Origin: Variovorax sp. Root473 | GTDB lineage: Bacteria; Pseudomonadota; Gammaproteobacteria; Burkholderiales; Burkholderiaceae_C | Length of the DNA stretch: 64,000 nucleotides | Direction: 5' to 3' | NCBI RefSeq assembly: GCF_001426505.1 | Contig: NZ_LMEV01000017.1 | Coordinates: 713,208-777,207, forward strand | In this document: piece by piece, positions 57,928-64,000 of the stretch | How the letters are laid out: the number at the start of each line of letters is the position of its first letter | Position numbering within the stretch: position 1 is the first letter of the stretch | Position numbers and translations under genes: made by a program | The notes under the pieces: generated by a model | Seen by the model: the letters and a program-made list of their open reading frames with translations, nothing else | What the model was told of the DNA's origin: nothing | Databases searched by the model: none

Positions 57928-58938
57928 TCAGTTCGGAAGGAAGTCCAGGGTGACGTAGTCTTCCGGCTTGCCGCGTGTGGATGCGTCCATGCCGCCGTAC
58001 TGCACCAGCAGGTCGAGCGAGTCGTTCACGTTCTTCATCGCCACGCGGAACGGGCGCTGGTTGGCCGTGTCCTTCGTGTGATAGAGCGCCACGCTCTGCT
58101 TCATGCCGACGATGAGCGTGTCGCGCACGCCGGCCTTCGGGTTGGCCTTGAGCATCGCGTCCACGGCCGCCTCCGGGCTTTTCTCGGCAGCTTCGGCAGC
58201 CTTGGTGGAGGCGCGCATGAAGCGCTTCACCAGGTCGGGGTTCTCGGTCAGCAGGTTCTTGTTGGTGATGATGCCGGAGCTGATCTGGTTCACGCCCGAG
58301 TCGGCAAAGCGGATCGGCGTCACGGGCTTGCCGGTGGCGTCCTGCAGCTTGATGGCCTGGTCCATCACATAGCCCAGCAACAGGTCGGCCTGGCCGTTCG
58401 TCACCGCATTGAGCTTGGTCTGGCCGTCGCCCGAGACGATCTTCACCTGGTCGGGCTTGATGTTGTTGACCTTGAGGAACAGCGGCCACATCTGCGACAT
58501 CGAATCGCCGGGCGTCACGGCCACGGTCTTGCCGATGATGTCCTTGGGCGTCTTGATGTTCTTCTCGGTGAAGCCCATGACCGACATCGGGCTCACCTGG
58601 AACAGCACGCCGGTCGACTTGAGCGGCGCGCCCTTGGCGGCGGCCTTGATCATGGTCGTGACGTCGATGTAGCCGAAGGTTGCCGACTTGGCGGCCACCG
58701 CCTGCGCGGTGACGGCGGAGCCGCGGCCTTCCTGGATGTCCAGGTCGATGCCTTCCTCGGCATAGAAGCCCTTTTCCTTGCCGAGGAAGAAGGGCGCGTG
58801 CTCGCTGTAGAGGTACCAGTTGAGCATCAGCGTGACCTTGTCCTTGGGCTTGTCCGCCTGGGCATGGGCGGGTGCGATGGCGAAGGTCGCGAAGGCCGTG
58901 ACGGCGACGGCAAGCATCGAGGGAAGCAGTTTCTTCAT
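57928..58938 (-). CDS. ABC importer substrate-binding protein, NMT1/SsuA/TauA type
   Basis: 336 residues with a signal peptide (MLAVAVTAFATFAIAPAHAQ). Mature sequence features: KVTLMLNWYLYSEHAPFFLG, KEKGFYAEEGIDLDIQEGRG, KTPKDIIGKTVAVTPGDSM and NQISSGIITNKNLLTENPDL, all characteristic of the NMT1 (PF09084) binding proteins of riboflavin-, pyrimidine-, taurine- and sulfonate-type importers. A tryptophan at the LNW site lines the ligand pocket in relatives. The ligand is not predictable. The following gene is its ATPase and the preceding its permease, 40 bp and 58 bp away. ATG 58938 is used because it begins the signal peptide. Confidence 0.93.
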   Translation of the reverse strand: MKKLLPSMLAVAVTAFATFAIAPAHAQADKPKDKVTLMLNWYLYSEHAPFFLGKEKGFYAEEGIDLDIQEGRGSAVTAQAVAAKSATFGYIDVTTMIKAAAKGAPLKSTGVLFQVSPMSVMGFTEKNIKTPKDIIGKTVAVTPGDSMSQMWPLFLKVNNIKPDQVKIVSGDGQTKLNAVTNGQADLLLGYVMDQAIKLQDATGKPVTPIRFADSGVNQISSGIITNKNLLTENPDLVKRFMRASTKAAEAAEKSPEAAVDAMLKANPKAGVRDTLIVGMKQSVALYHTKDTANQRPFRVAMKNVNDSLDLLVQYGGMDASTRGKPEDYVTLDFLPN

Positions 58939-58978
58939 GGCGTTGTCTCCGGGAGTTTTGTGGGTATGACGAAGGATT

Positions 58979-59752
58979 TCAATGCACGTGGCGTTGCGAT
59001 GCATGCCACGGAATCATCACGCGCTCGACCAAGTCGACGGCGACGAAAAGGATCACGCCGATGCTCGACAGCACGACGAGCGCGGCGAACATCAGGGGCA
59101 GGTCGAAGTTGCCGTTCGCCACCTGCAGCACATAGCCGATGCCCGAGTTGGAGCCGACGAATTCACCGACCACGGCACCCACCACGGCCAGCGTGACAGA
59201 CACCTTCAGGCCGCTGAAGATCGCGGGCAGGGCCTGCGGCAGGCTGATCTTGAAGAAGGTCTGCAGGCGGCTGGCGCCCATCGAGCGGGCGAGGTCGAGC
59301 ATGTCGGGCTCGACCGACTTGAAGCCCATCACCGTGGACACCACCACCGGGAAGAAGCCCAGCAGGAAGGCGCTGATCACCTTGGGCAGGATGCCGAAGC
59401 CGAACCACACCACGAACAGCGGCGCGATCGCCACCTTCGGGATGCTCTGCGAGAACACCAGCAGCGGATACACGTACGACTCGACCAGCCGCGAGTAGGC
59501 GATGACCATCGCGATCGGAATGCCGATGACGATCGTCAGCCCAAAGCCGCCCAGCGTGGCAAGCGTGGTCTTCCAGCTTTCGGCGAGCAGGCGCGGCCAT
59601 TCGGCGACGAGCTGCTTCACGACCTCCCACGGCGGAGGAATCAGGTAGGCCGGAATCTTGAAGAGGCGGATCGCCAGGTCCCACAGCACCAGCAGCAGCA
59701 GGATCAGGAAGAACGGGCGCAGGGCCGGGGAGAGCAGGAGCTTGCGGAACAT
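58979..59752 (-). CDS. ABC importer permease, SsuC/TauC type
   Basis: 257 residues, six predicted membrane segments. The EAA loop contains ARSMGASRLQTFFKISLPQA near residues 165-184. The N-terminal PFFLILLLLVLWDLAIRLF and VAIAPLFVVWFGFGILPKV fit the SsuC/TauC binding-protein-dependent permease family. It is upstream of the binding protein and ATPase genes in the operon and follows the Bug-type gene by 33 bp. Confidence 0.94.
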   Translation of the reverse strand: MFRKLLLSPALRPFFLILLLLVLWDLAIRLFKIPAYLIPPPWEVVKQLVAEWPRLLAESWKTTLATLGGFGLTIVIGIPIAMVIAYSRLVESYVYPLLVFSQSIPKVAIAPLFVVWFGFGILPKVISAFLLGFFPVVVSTVMGFKSVEPDMLDLARSMGASRLQTFFKISLPQALPAIFSGLKVSVTLAVVGAVVGEFVGSNSGIGYVLQVANGNFDLPLMFAALVVLSSIGVILFVAVDLVERVMIPWHASQRHVH

Positions 59753-59785
59753 GGCGACGACCGGGTGCCTCTTTTGTTTTGTCGA

Positions 59786-60778
59786 CTACGGCTGCACCGA
59801 CAGGCCGGCGGCCTTCACGAGCTGCGCATTGCTGGCGATCTCGTCCTTGATGTAGGCGTCGAACTGCTCGGGCTTGAGCGTCCAGGCGTCGGCGCCCAGC
59901 TTGAGGAAACGCTCCTTCACCTCGGGCGTGGCGAGCGCCTTGGCCACTTCGTCGTGCAGGCGGTTGACGATGTCGCGCGGCGTCTTGGCGGGCGCCATCA
60001 TGCCGATCCAGAAATTGAACTCGGAGCCCGGCACGCCGGCCTCGGTGGTGGTGGGCACGTCGGGCAGGGCGGCGGCGCGCTTGGGCGAACCCACGGCCAG
60101 CGCGAGCAGCTGGCCGTCCTTGATCTGGCCGATGACGGGCGCGATGGGCGAGAAGTAGTAGTCGACGCGGCCCGACAGCACTTCGGTGACGGCCTCGCCC
60201 GATCCCTTGAACGGGATGTTGGTCGCATCGATCTTCGCGGCCATCTTGAACTTCTCGGCGTTCAGGTGCGTGGCGCTGCCCTGGCCGGCGGAGGCGAAGT
60301 TCATGCTGCCGGGCTTGGCGCGCGCGGCGGCCAGCAGCTGCGGCAAGGTTTTGATGTTCTTGCTGGGCGAGATGACCAGCGCGTTGGGCAGCGACGAAAT
60401 GGGCGTGACGCCCGCGAAGTCGTGCAGCGTGTCGAACGGCAGCTTGGCAAAGGTCGAGGGGCTCACCGTGTGCGACGACGAATGGATCATCACCGTATAG
60501 CCGTCGGGCGCGGCCGTGGCCACCGCCTGCTGGCCGATGGTGCCGCTGGCGCCGCCGCGGTTGTCGATGACCAGCGTCTGGCCCATGCTGGTGCTCATCT
60601 TGTCGGCGATGGCGCGGGCAATGATGTCCGTCGTGCTGCCGGCGGCGAAAGGAACGATCACGCGGATCGGCTTGGTGGGGTAGCCGTTCTGCGCTGCGGC
60701 GAGACCCGGCAACAGGGCGGCGATGCAGGTCAGCGAGGCAAGGACGGTGGTGCGTGCAGTGCTGGCAAAGGGCTTCAA
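59786..60778 (-). CDS. Tripartite tricarboxylate transporter binding protein (Bug/TctC family)
   Basis: 330 residues from TTG 60778, the only start that includes the signal peptide (ASLTCIAALLPGLAAAQ); GGAG lies 6 bp upstream. The Bug fold is visible as YPTKPIRVIVPFAAGSTTDI, IDNRGGASGTIGQQAVA, then FASAGQGSATHLNAEKFK, DVPTTTEAGVPG and NRLHDEVAKALATPEV. Bug proteins bind carboxylates; most are orphans without TctAB genes, as here. It is the first gene of the operon, so the cell deploys a Bug receptor together with a complete ABC importer. A TetR-type operator palindrome lies 40 bp upstream of the start. Confidence 0.93.
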   Translation of the reverse strand: MKPFASTARTTVLASLTCIAALLPGLAAAQNGYPTKPIRVIVPFAAGSTTDIIARAIADKMSTSMGQTLVIDNRGGASGTIGQQAVATAAPDGYTVMIHSSSHTVSPSTFAKLPFDTLHDFAGVTPISSLPNALVISPSKNIKTLPQLLAAARAKPGSMNFASAGQGSATHLNAEKFKMAAKIDATNIPFKGSGEAVTEVLSGRVDYYFSPIAPVIGQIKDGQLLALAVGSPKRAAALPDVPTTTEAGVPGSEFNFWIGMMAPAKTPRDIVNRLHDEVAKALATPEVKERFLKLGADAWTLKPEQFDAYIKDEIASNAQLVKAAGLSVQP

Positions 60779-60818
60779 GGGGTGTCTCCGCGCGGTCGGG
60801 CCGCATTCTGGGATCGGT

Positions 60819-60840
60819 CAATTCACCAATGAGTGAATTG
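60819..60840. promoter_or_regulatory. Inverted repeat, probable TetR operator (operon site)
   Basis: CAATTCAC - 6-bp centre CAATGA - GTGAATTG: perfect 8-bp arms. It lies 40 bp upstream of the first operon gene. It shares the AATT...CCAAT...GAATT layout with the second site at 61616-61636. Confidence 0.7.
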
Positions 60841-60952
60841 CGGATTTTAGAAACGGCAGCGCCGCAGCGTCAACGGCGGCTGCCTAGTGAATACCCGGAG
60901 AGCGAGAAGGTGGGTGGGCGCGCCCGCGGCGGGCGCGCGCCGGTCGGCCAGG

Positions 60953-61609
60953 TCAGTGCAGGACGTAGCCCAGCACGAGGTCGGTCATGTGCGAGAGGCG
61001 TTGCGCCATCGCCTTGGGAGCTCGCAGGTCACGCCCGAAGATGGCCGACAGCGTGTGGTTGTTCGAGAGGTAGAAGTAGCACAGCGACGCGATGGAGATG
61101 TACAGCTGCACGGGGTCGACGCCTGCGCGAAAGAGGTTGTCTTTCTTGCCGCGCTCCAGCACGGTGTCGAGCAGCTGCACCAGTGGCGAGTTCATCTCCT
61201 GGATGCGGTCGGAGCGCTTCAGGTGCGACGCGCCGTGCAGGTTCTCGCTGTTGAGCAGCGTGATGAACTCGGGATGCTCCAGGTAGTAGTGCCAGGTGAA
61301 CGACACCAGCTGGCGGATCGCCTCGACGGGTTCGATCTCGTCCAGGTGCAGGCGCTGCTCGGCGGCGCGGATGTCCGCATACACGCGCTCCAGCACGGCC
61401 AGGAACAGGTCGTCCTTGCTGCCGAAGTAGTAGTAGATGAGGCGCTTGTTCAGGCCTGCGCGCTCGGCGATGCTGTCCATGCGCGCACCGGCCAGCCCGC
61501 GCGCGGCGAACTCGTCGCGCGCCGACGCGAGGATGGCCAGCTGCGAGCGGTCGGCGTCGCGCGAGCGCGGCTCGAGCGTTTCGGGCAAAGAGTCCTTGAG
61601 GGCCTTCAT
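60953..61609 (-). CDS. TetR-family transcriptional regulator
   Basis: 218 residues. HTH region MDSIAERAGLNKRLIYYYFG then SKDDLFLAVLERVY near residues 44-77. The C-terminal ligand domain (PVEAIRQLVSFTWHYYLEHP, FITLLNSENLHGA) belongs to the TetR_C group seen in RutR-like repressors. It starts 174 bp upstream of the Bug-type gene on the same strand, and its stop is followed by the operon's operator; a second related site lies in its own promoter region, shared with the divergent ThDP-enzyme gene. It probably represses both the import/catabolic operon and itself. Confidence 0.9.
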   Translation of the reverse strand: MKALKDSLPETLEPRSRDADRSQLAILASARDEFAARGLAGARMDSIAERAGLNKRLIYYYFGSKDDLFLAVLERVYADIRAAEQRLHLDEIEPVEAIRQLVSFTWHYYLEHPEFITLLNSENLHGASHLKRSDRIQEMNSPLVQLLDTVLERGKKDNLFRAGVDPVQLYISIASLCYFYLSNNHTLSAIFGRDLRAPKAMAQRLSHMTDLVLGYVLH

Positions 61610-61615
61610 GACGCG

Positions 61616-61636
61616 AATTTAACCAATTGGGGAATT
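61616..61636. promoter_or_regulatory. Inverted repeat, probable TetR operator (divergent site)
   Basis: AATT, TAA, then CCAATTGG, then GGAATT: a palindromic CCAATTGG core inside an imperfect AATT...AATT repeat, 6 bp upstream of the tetR start and 68 bp before the ThDP-enzyme start. It resembles the site at 60819-60840. A CATAAT -10-like box lies at 61663-61668. Confidence 0.65.
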
Positions 61637-61704
61637 AAGACAAGGCGTGGAAGGCAGGCACACATAATCGCCGGAGACATTTGCAACTGAGGTTCGAACT
61701 TTCC

Positions 61705-63429
61705 ATGAGTACATCACAACCCGCGGGCCACCTGATCGTCGAGTGCCTGGTCGAACAAGGCATGCAACTCGCCTTCGGCGTGCCGGGCGAAAGCTTCCTG
61801 GCGGTGCTCGACGGCTTTCATGCCTACCGCGAGCGCGCGCGTTTCGTGGTGAACCGGCAGGAGGGCGGCGCGGCCTTCATGGCCGAGGCGCACGGCAAGC
61901 TCACGGGGCGCCCGGGCGTGTGCTTCGTGACGCGCGGGCCGGGCGCGACCAATGCCTCGATCGGCGTGCACAACGCGTTCCAGGACTCGACGCCGATGGT
62001 GCTGTTCGTGGGCGACGTCGGCAGCGACTTTCGTGACCGCGAGGCCTTCCAGGAAGTGGACTATGCGAGCTTCTTCGGTCCGAGCACCAAGGGCTTTGCC
62101 AAGCGCGTGGAGCGCATCGACGATGCCGACCGCATTCCCGAGTACATCGCGCGCGCCTTCTCCACCGCCATGAACGGCCGGCCGGGCCCGGTCGTGCTGG
62201 TGCTGCCCGAAGACATGCTGCGCACCGAGACGGCCGCGCGGCCGCTGGCGCGCGTGGAACCGGTCCAGCCGTGGAGCGACCCGGGCGCGCTGCGCACCTT
62301 GCGCGAGCTGCTGCTGAAGTCGCAGCGCCCGTTGGTGATCGCCGGCGGTGGCGGCTGGACGACGCAGGCTGCGCAGGCGCTGCAGCGCTTCGCCGAGAAC
62401 TGGCGCCTGCCGGTCGCGAACGCCTTCCGTTTCCAGGACACCTTCGACAATCACCATCCGCTGTATGCGGGCGACGTGGGCATTGCCATCAACCCGAAGC
62501 TCGCGCAGCACGTGAAGGACGCCGACCTGGTCCTGGCCATCGGCCCGCGCCTGGGCGAGATGACGACCGGCGGCTACACGCTGCTCGAAGCGCCGAAGGC
62601 CAGGCAGACGCTGGTGCACATCCACGCGAGCGCCGAGGAACTGAACCGCGTCTACCAGGCCGATCTGGCGATCAACGCCGGCATGAGCGCCGCGGCGCGC
62701 AGCCTCGAGGTGCTGAGCGCGCCGCCCTCGCTGCCGTGGGAGGCCTGGACGCAGCAGCTGCACGCGGACTACGAAGCCTGGCTGCAGCCGCAGGCGCTCG
62801 CCGGCATGCCTGCCGAAACGCCGCGCGGCGCGGTCGACATGGCGGCCGTGGTGGCGCTTCTGCAGAAGCACCTGCCGGCGGATGCGGCCATCACCAACGG
62901 CGCAGGCAACTTCGCGAGCTGGGTGCATCGCTACTTCCGCTACCACGGGCTCGCCAAGGGCGCCAAGACGCAGCTGGCACCCACCAGCGGGGCGATGGGT
63001 TACGGCGTGCCGGCCGGCATCGCGGCGAGCATCGCCACCGGGCGCGTGGCCTTCACCATCGCGGGCGATGGCGACTTCCTGATGAACGGGCAGGAGCTGG
63101 CGACGGCCTCGCAACACGGCGGCAAGAGCATCGTCGTGCTGCTCAACAACGGCATGTTCGGCACGATCCGCATGCACCAGGAACGCGAGTATCCCGAACG
63201 CACCAGCGGCACCGCGCTGCGCAACCCGGACTTCTGCGGGCTGGCGCGTGCGTACGGTTACGCCGCCGAGCGCGTCACCGAGACGGCGCAGTTCGAAGCG
63301 GCGCTGCTGCGCGCGCTGGCGGCCGACACGGGCACGCTGATCGAGATCCCGCTCGACCCCGAAGTGATCACCACGCGCGGCACGCTGGCGTCGATCACGC
63401 GTGCGGCGAAGCAGCAGGCACAGGGCTGA
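61705..63429 (+). CDS. Thiamine-diphosphate-dependent enzyme, acetolactate synthase-like
   Basis: 574 residues. Active-site Glu is E53 in NRQEGGAAFMAEAHGKLTGR. The ThDP/Mg motif GDGDFLMNGQELATASQHGG ... LLNN covers about 454-485. The central domain is complete (LVIAGGGGWTTQAAQAL). It is a full-length member of the acetohydroxyacid synthase/2-hydroxyacyl-CoA lyase/indolepyruvate decarboxylase superfamily, without the small IlvN subunit next to it and without FAD-signature residues I can recognise. It may decarboxylate a 2-keto acid from the adjoining catabolic operon, but this is inference. It is divergent from tetR across the second operator. TTG 61681 and ATG 61705 are possible starts; the ATG is chosen. 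Confidence 0.9.
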   Translation: MSTSQPAGHLIVECLVEQGMQLAFGVPGESFLAVLDGFHAYRERARFVVNRQEGGAAFMAEAHGKLTGRPGVCFVTRGPGATNASIGVHNAFQDSTPMVLFVGDVGSDFRDREAFQEVDYASFFGPSTKGFAKRVERIDDADRIPEYIARAFSTAMNGRPGPVVLVLPEDMLRTETAARPLARVEPVQPWSDPGALRTLRELLLKSQRPLVIAGGGGWTTQAAQALQRFAENWRLPVANAFRFQDTFDNHHPLYAGDVGIAINPKLAQHVKDADLVLAIGPRLGEMTTGGYTLLEAPKARQTLVHIHASAEELNRVYQADLAINAGMSAAARSLEVLSAPPSLPWEAWTQQLHADYEAWLQPQALAGMPAETPRGAVDMAAVVALLQKHLPADAAITNGAGNFASWVHRYFRYHGLAKGAKTQLAPTSGAMGYGVPAGIAASIATGRVAFTIAGDGDFLMNGQELATASQHGGKSIVVLLNNGMFGTIRMHQEREYPERTSGTALRNPDFCGLARAYGYAAERVTETAQFEAALLRALAADTGTLIEIPLDPEVITTRGTLASITRAAKQQAQG

Positions 63430-63688
63430 GCGTCGCGCGATGGCGGGTCACCTCGTCGCGCAGCGCGGGCGAGCGCAGTTCGAAGGCATCGAACAGGCCC
63501 AGCGCATCGAGCGTGGGGACGAGCGACAGCAGGTCGTCGCGTGCGATGCGGCGTGCGTCGGCGGGGACGTTGGCGTCTTCGAGCACGCGCACATTCGCGA
63601 GGAAGGCGCCGACCGAGCCCTTGCGCACGGTGTGGCCGTCGATGACGGTGAAGTCCTGGCCGTCGGGAATGATGTCTTGCGCTTTCAT
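63395..63688 (-). CDS. Small uncharacterised protein, convergent with the ThDP enzyme
   Basis: 97 residues starting MKAQDIIPDGQDFTVIDGHT. It has an ordered, acidic, non-repetitive composition (VRKGSVGAFLANVRVLEDAN, then a Leu-rich helix LSLVPTLDALGLFDAFELRS) that looks coding. GGAACC-like sequence precedes ATG 63688. I do not recognise the family. The 3' end overlaps the ThDP-enzyme 3' end by 35 bp in opposite orientation. An upstream ATG at 63712 would add 8 residues. Confidence 0.6.
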   Translation of the reverse strand: MKAQDIIPDGQDFTVIDGHTVRKGSVGAFLANVRVLEDANVPADARRIARDDLLSLVPTLDALGLFDAFELRSPALRDEVTRHRATLSPVPAASPHA

Positions 63689-63785
63689 GGCGGTTCCTTG
63701 GTGAAGATGCATCCGATGCTAGGCAGCAGAGGGGCGCCCGGCTTGCGCCGCGGGGCCAATCGATACCGCCCGCGGGCCAGTGGCC

Positions 63786-64000
63786 ATGGCGGTTGAGTCG
63801 CCCGCGACGCTCTGGCGTGACGCGCACGAAGCAGCGCGCGTCACGGGCTACCACGCGCACGCGACCGGCCAGTTGTTCGCGCTGCGCGAAGGCCTGCAGG
63901 TCATCCAGACGCCGGCAGGCCGCTGGGTGCAGCCGCCGGGATGGATCGGCTGGATCGCACCGCGCTGCGCCCATGCTGCGCAGAGCTTCGGTGCGACGGC
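63786..64000 (+). CDS. AraC-family transcriptional regulator (N-terminal part, runs off window)
   Basis: 71 codons from ATG 63786 to the window end. The fragment reads as an AraC-family cupin sensing domain: HAHATGQLFALREGLQVIQT, then TPAGRWVQPPGWIGWIAPRC and HAAQSFGAT. The pattern HxHxxGQL...TxxGxWxxPP..W(I)xPxxxH is typical of AraC/XylS-type regulators with a small N-terminal cupin domain. The helix-turn-helix half is beyond the window. It begins about 100 bp after the start of the uncharacterised minus-strand gene, divergent from it. Confidence 0.78.
   Translation, partial: MAVESPATLWRDAHEAARVTGYHAHATGQLFALREGLQVIQTPAGRWVQPPGWIGWIAPRCAHAAQSFGAT

Noticed and set aside
1..64000. tRNA, rRNA or CRISPR array
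   Set aside because: I found no cloverleaf-like or rRNA-like sequence and no set of regularly spaced direct repeats; the only long repeat is the inverted repeat at 37064-37255.

Overview
The window looks like chromosome of a very GC-rich betaproteobacterium of the Burkholderiales, most likely Comamonadaceae and Variovorax-like. The reasons are the gene families present: a Bug/TctC periplasmic binding protein, isoquinoline-oxidoreductase-type molybdoenzymes, a glycine-zipper lipoprotein, an FMN-riboswitch-controlled stand-alone ribH, an endonuclease-type MutL and many small LysR/AraC/GntR/TetR-controlled catabolic operons. This placement is inference from content; no rRNA or tRNA gene is present.

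Left end (1-15.8 kb). After a clipped PLP enzyme and the frameshifted remnant of a penicillin-acylase gene comes the most striking locus. It is a one-strand block encoding a periplasmic STN plus TonB-C-like protein, a FecI-type ECF sigma factor, a FecR-type anti-sigma factor with a twin-arginine membrane anchor, a 3,909-residue filamentous-haemagglutinin-type exoprotein, and a second FecI-like sigma factor overlapping the exoprotein's end. It resembles a cell-surface-signalling system (the Vre/PUMA3 system of Pseudomonas aeruginosa is the nearest precedent I know) dedicated to a giant adhesin. It differs in having sigma genes at both ends, and no TpsB-type outer-membrane partner is encoded in the window.

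15.8-35 kb. An FtsX-type permease, a class-C beta-lactamase-like hydrolase, an ECF42-like sigma factor with its DGPF/YCII partner, a GntR-controlled divergent module (EctD-like dioxygenase, SAF-domain dehydrogenase, threonine-dehydratase-like PLP enzyme) with a perfect operator palindrome, an ABC ATPase overlapping miaA, an AraC regulator divergent from a cytochrome c / 2Fe-2S / molybdopterin oxidoreductase operon, a lipoprotein hydrolase, and mutL.

35-52.4 kb. A sugar-acid catabolic cluster (pentonate-type dehydratase, FAH-family enzyme, MFS transporter, LysR regulator) is interrupted by a 190-bp long inverted repeat. Then come DedA, a bidirectional terminator, a glycine-zipper lipoprotein, a MerR regulator facing a methyltransferase across a SoxR-box-like promoter, and housekeeping genes (amiC, tsaE, queG, arsC, GST, ribH with FMN riboswitch). 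A TonB-dependent siderophore-type receptor and a YcaQ/AlkX-type DNA glycosylase close this part.

52.4-64 kb. A long minus-strand operon of unknown substrate contains two transport systems (a Bug binding protein and a complete SsuABC/TauABC-like ABC importer) and four enzymes (enolase superfamily, Gfo/Idh/MocA, DUF993, xylose-isomerase-like TIM barrel). A TetR regulator sits at its head, divergent from an acetolactate-synthase-like ThDP enzyme. Two related inverted repeats, one before the operon and one before tetR, look like its operators. The window ends in the first third of an AraC-type regulator.
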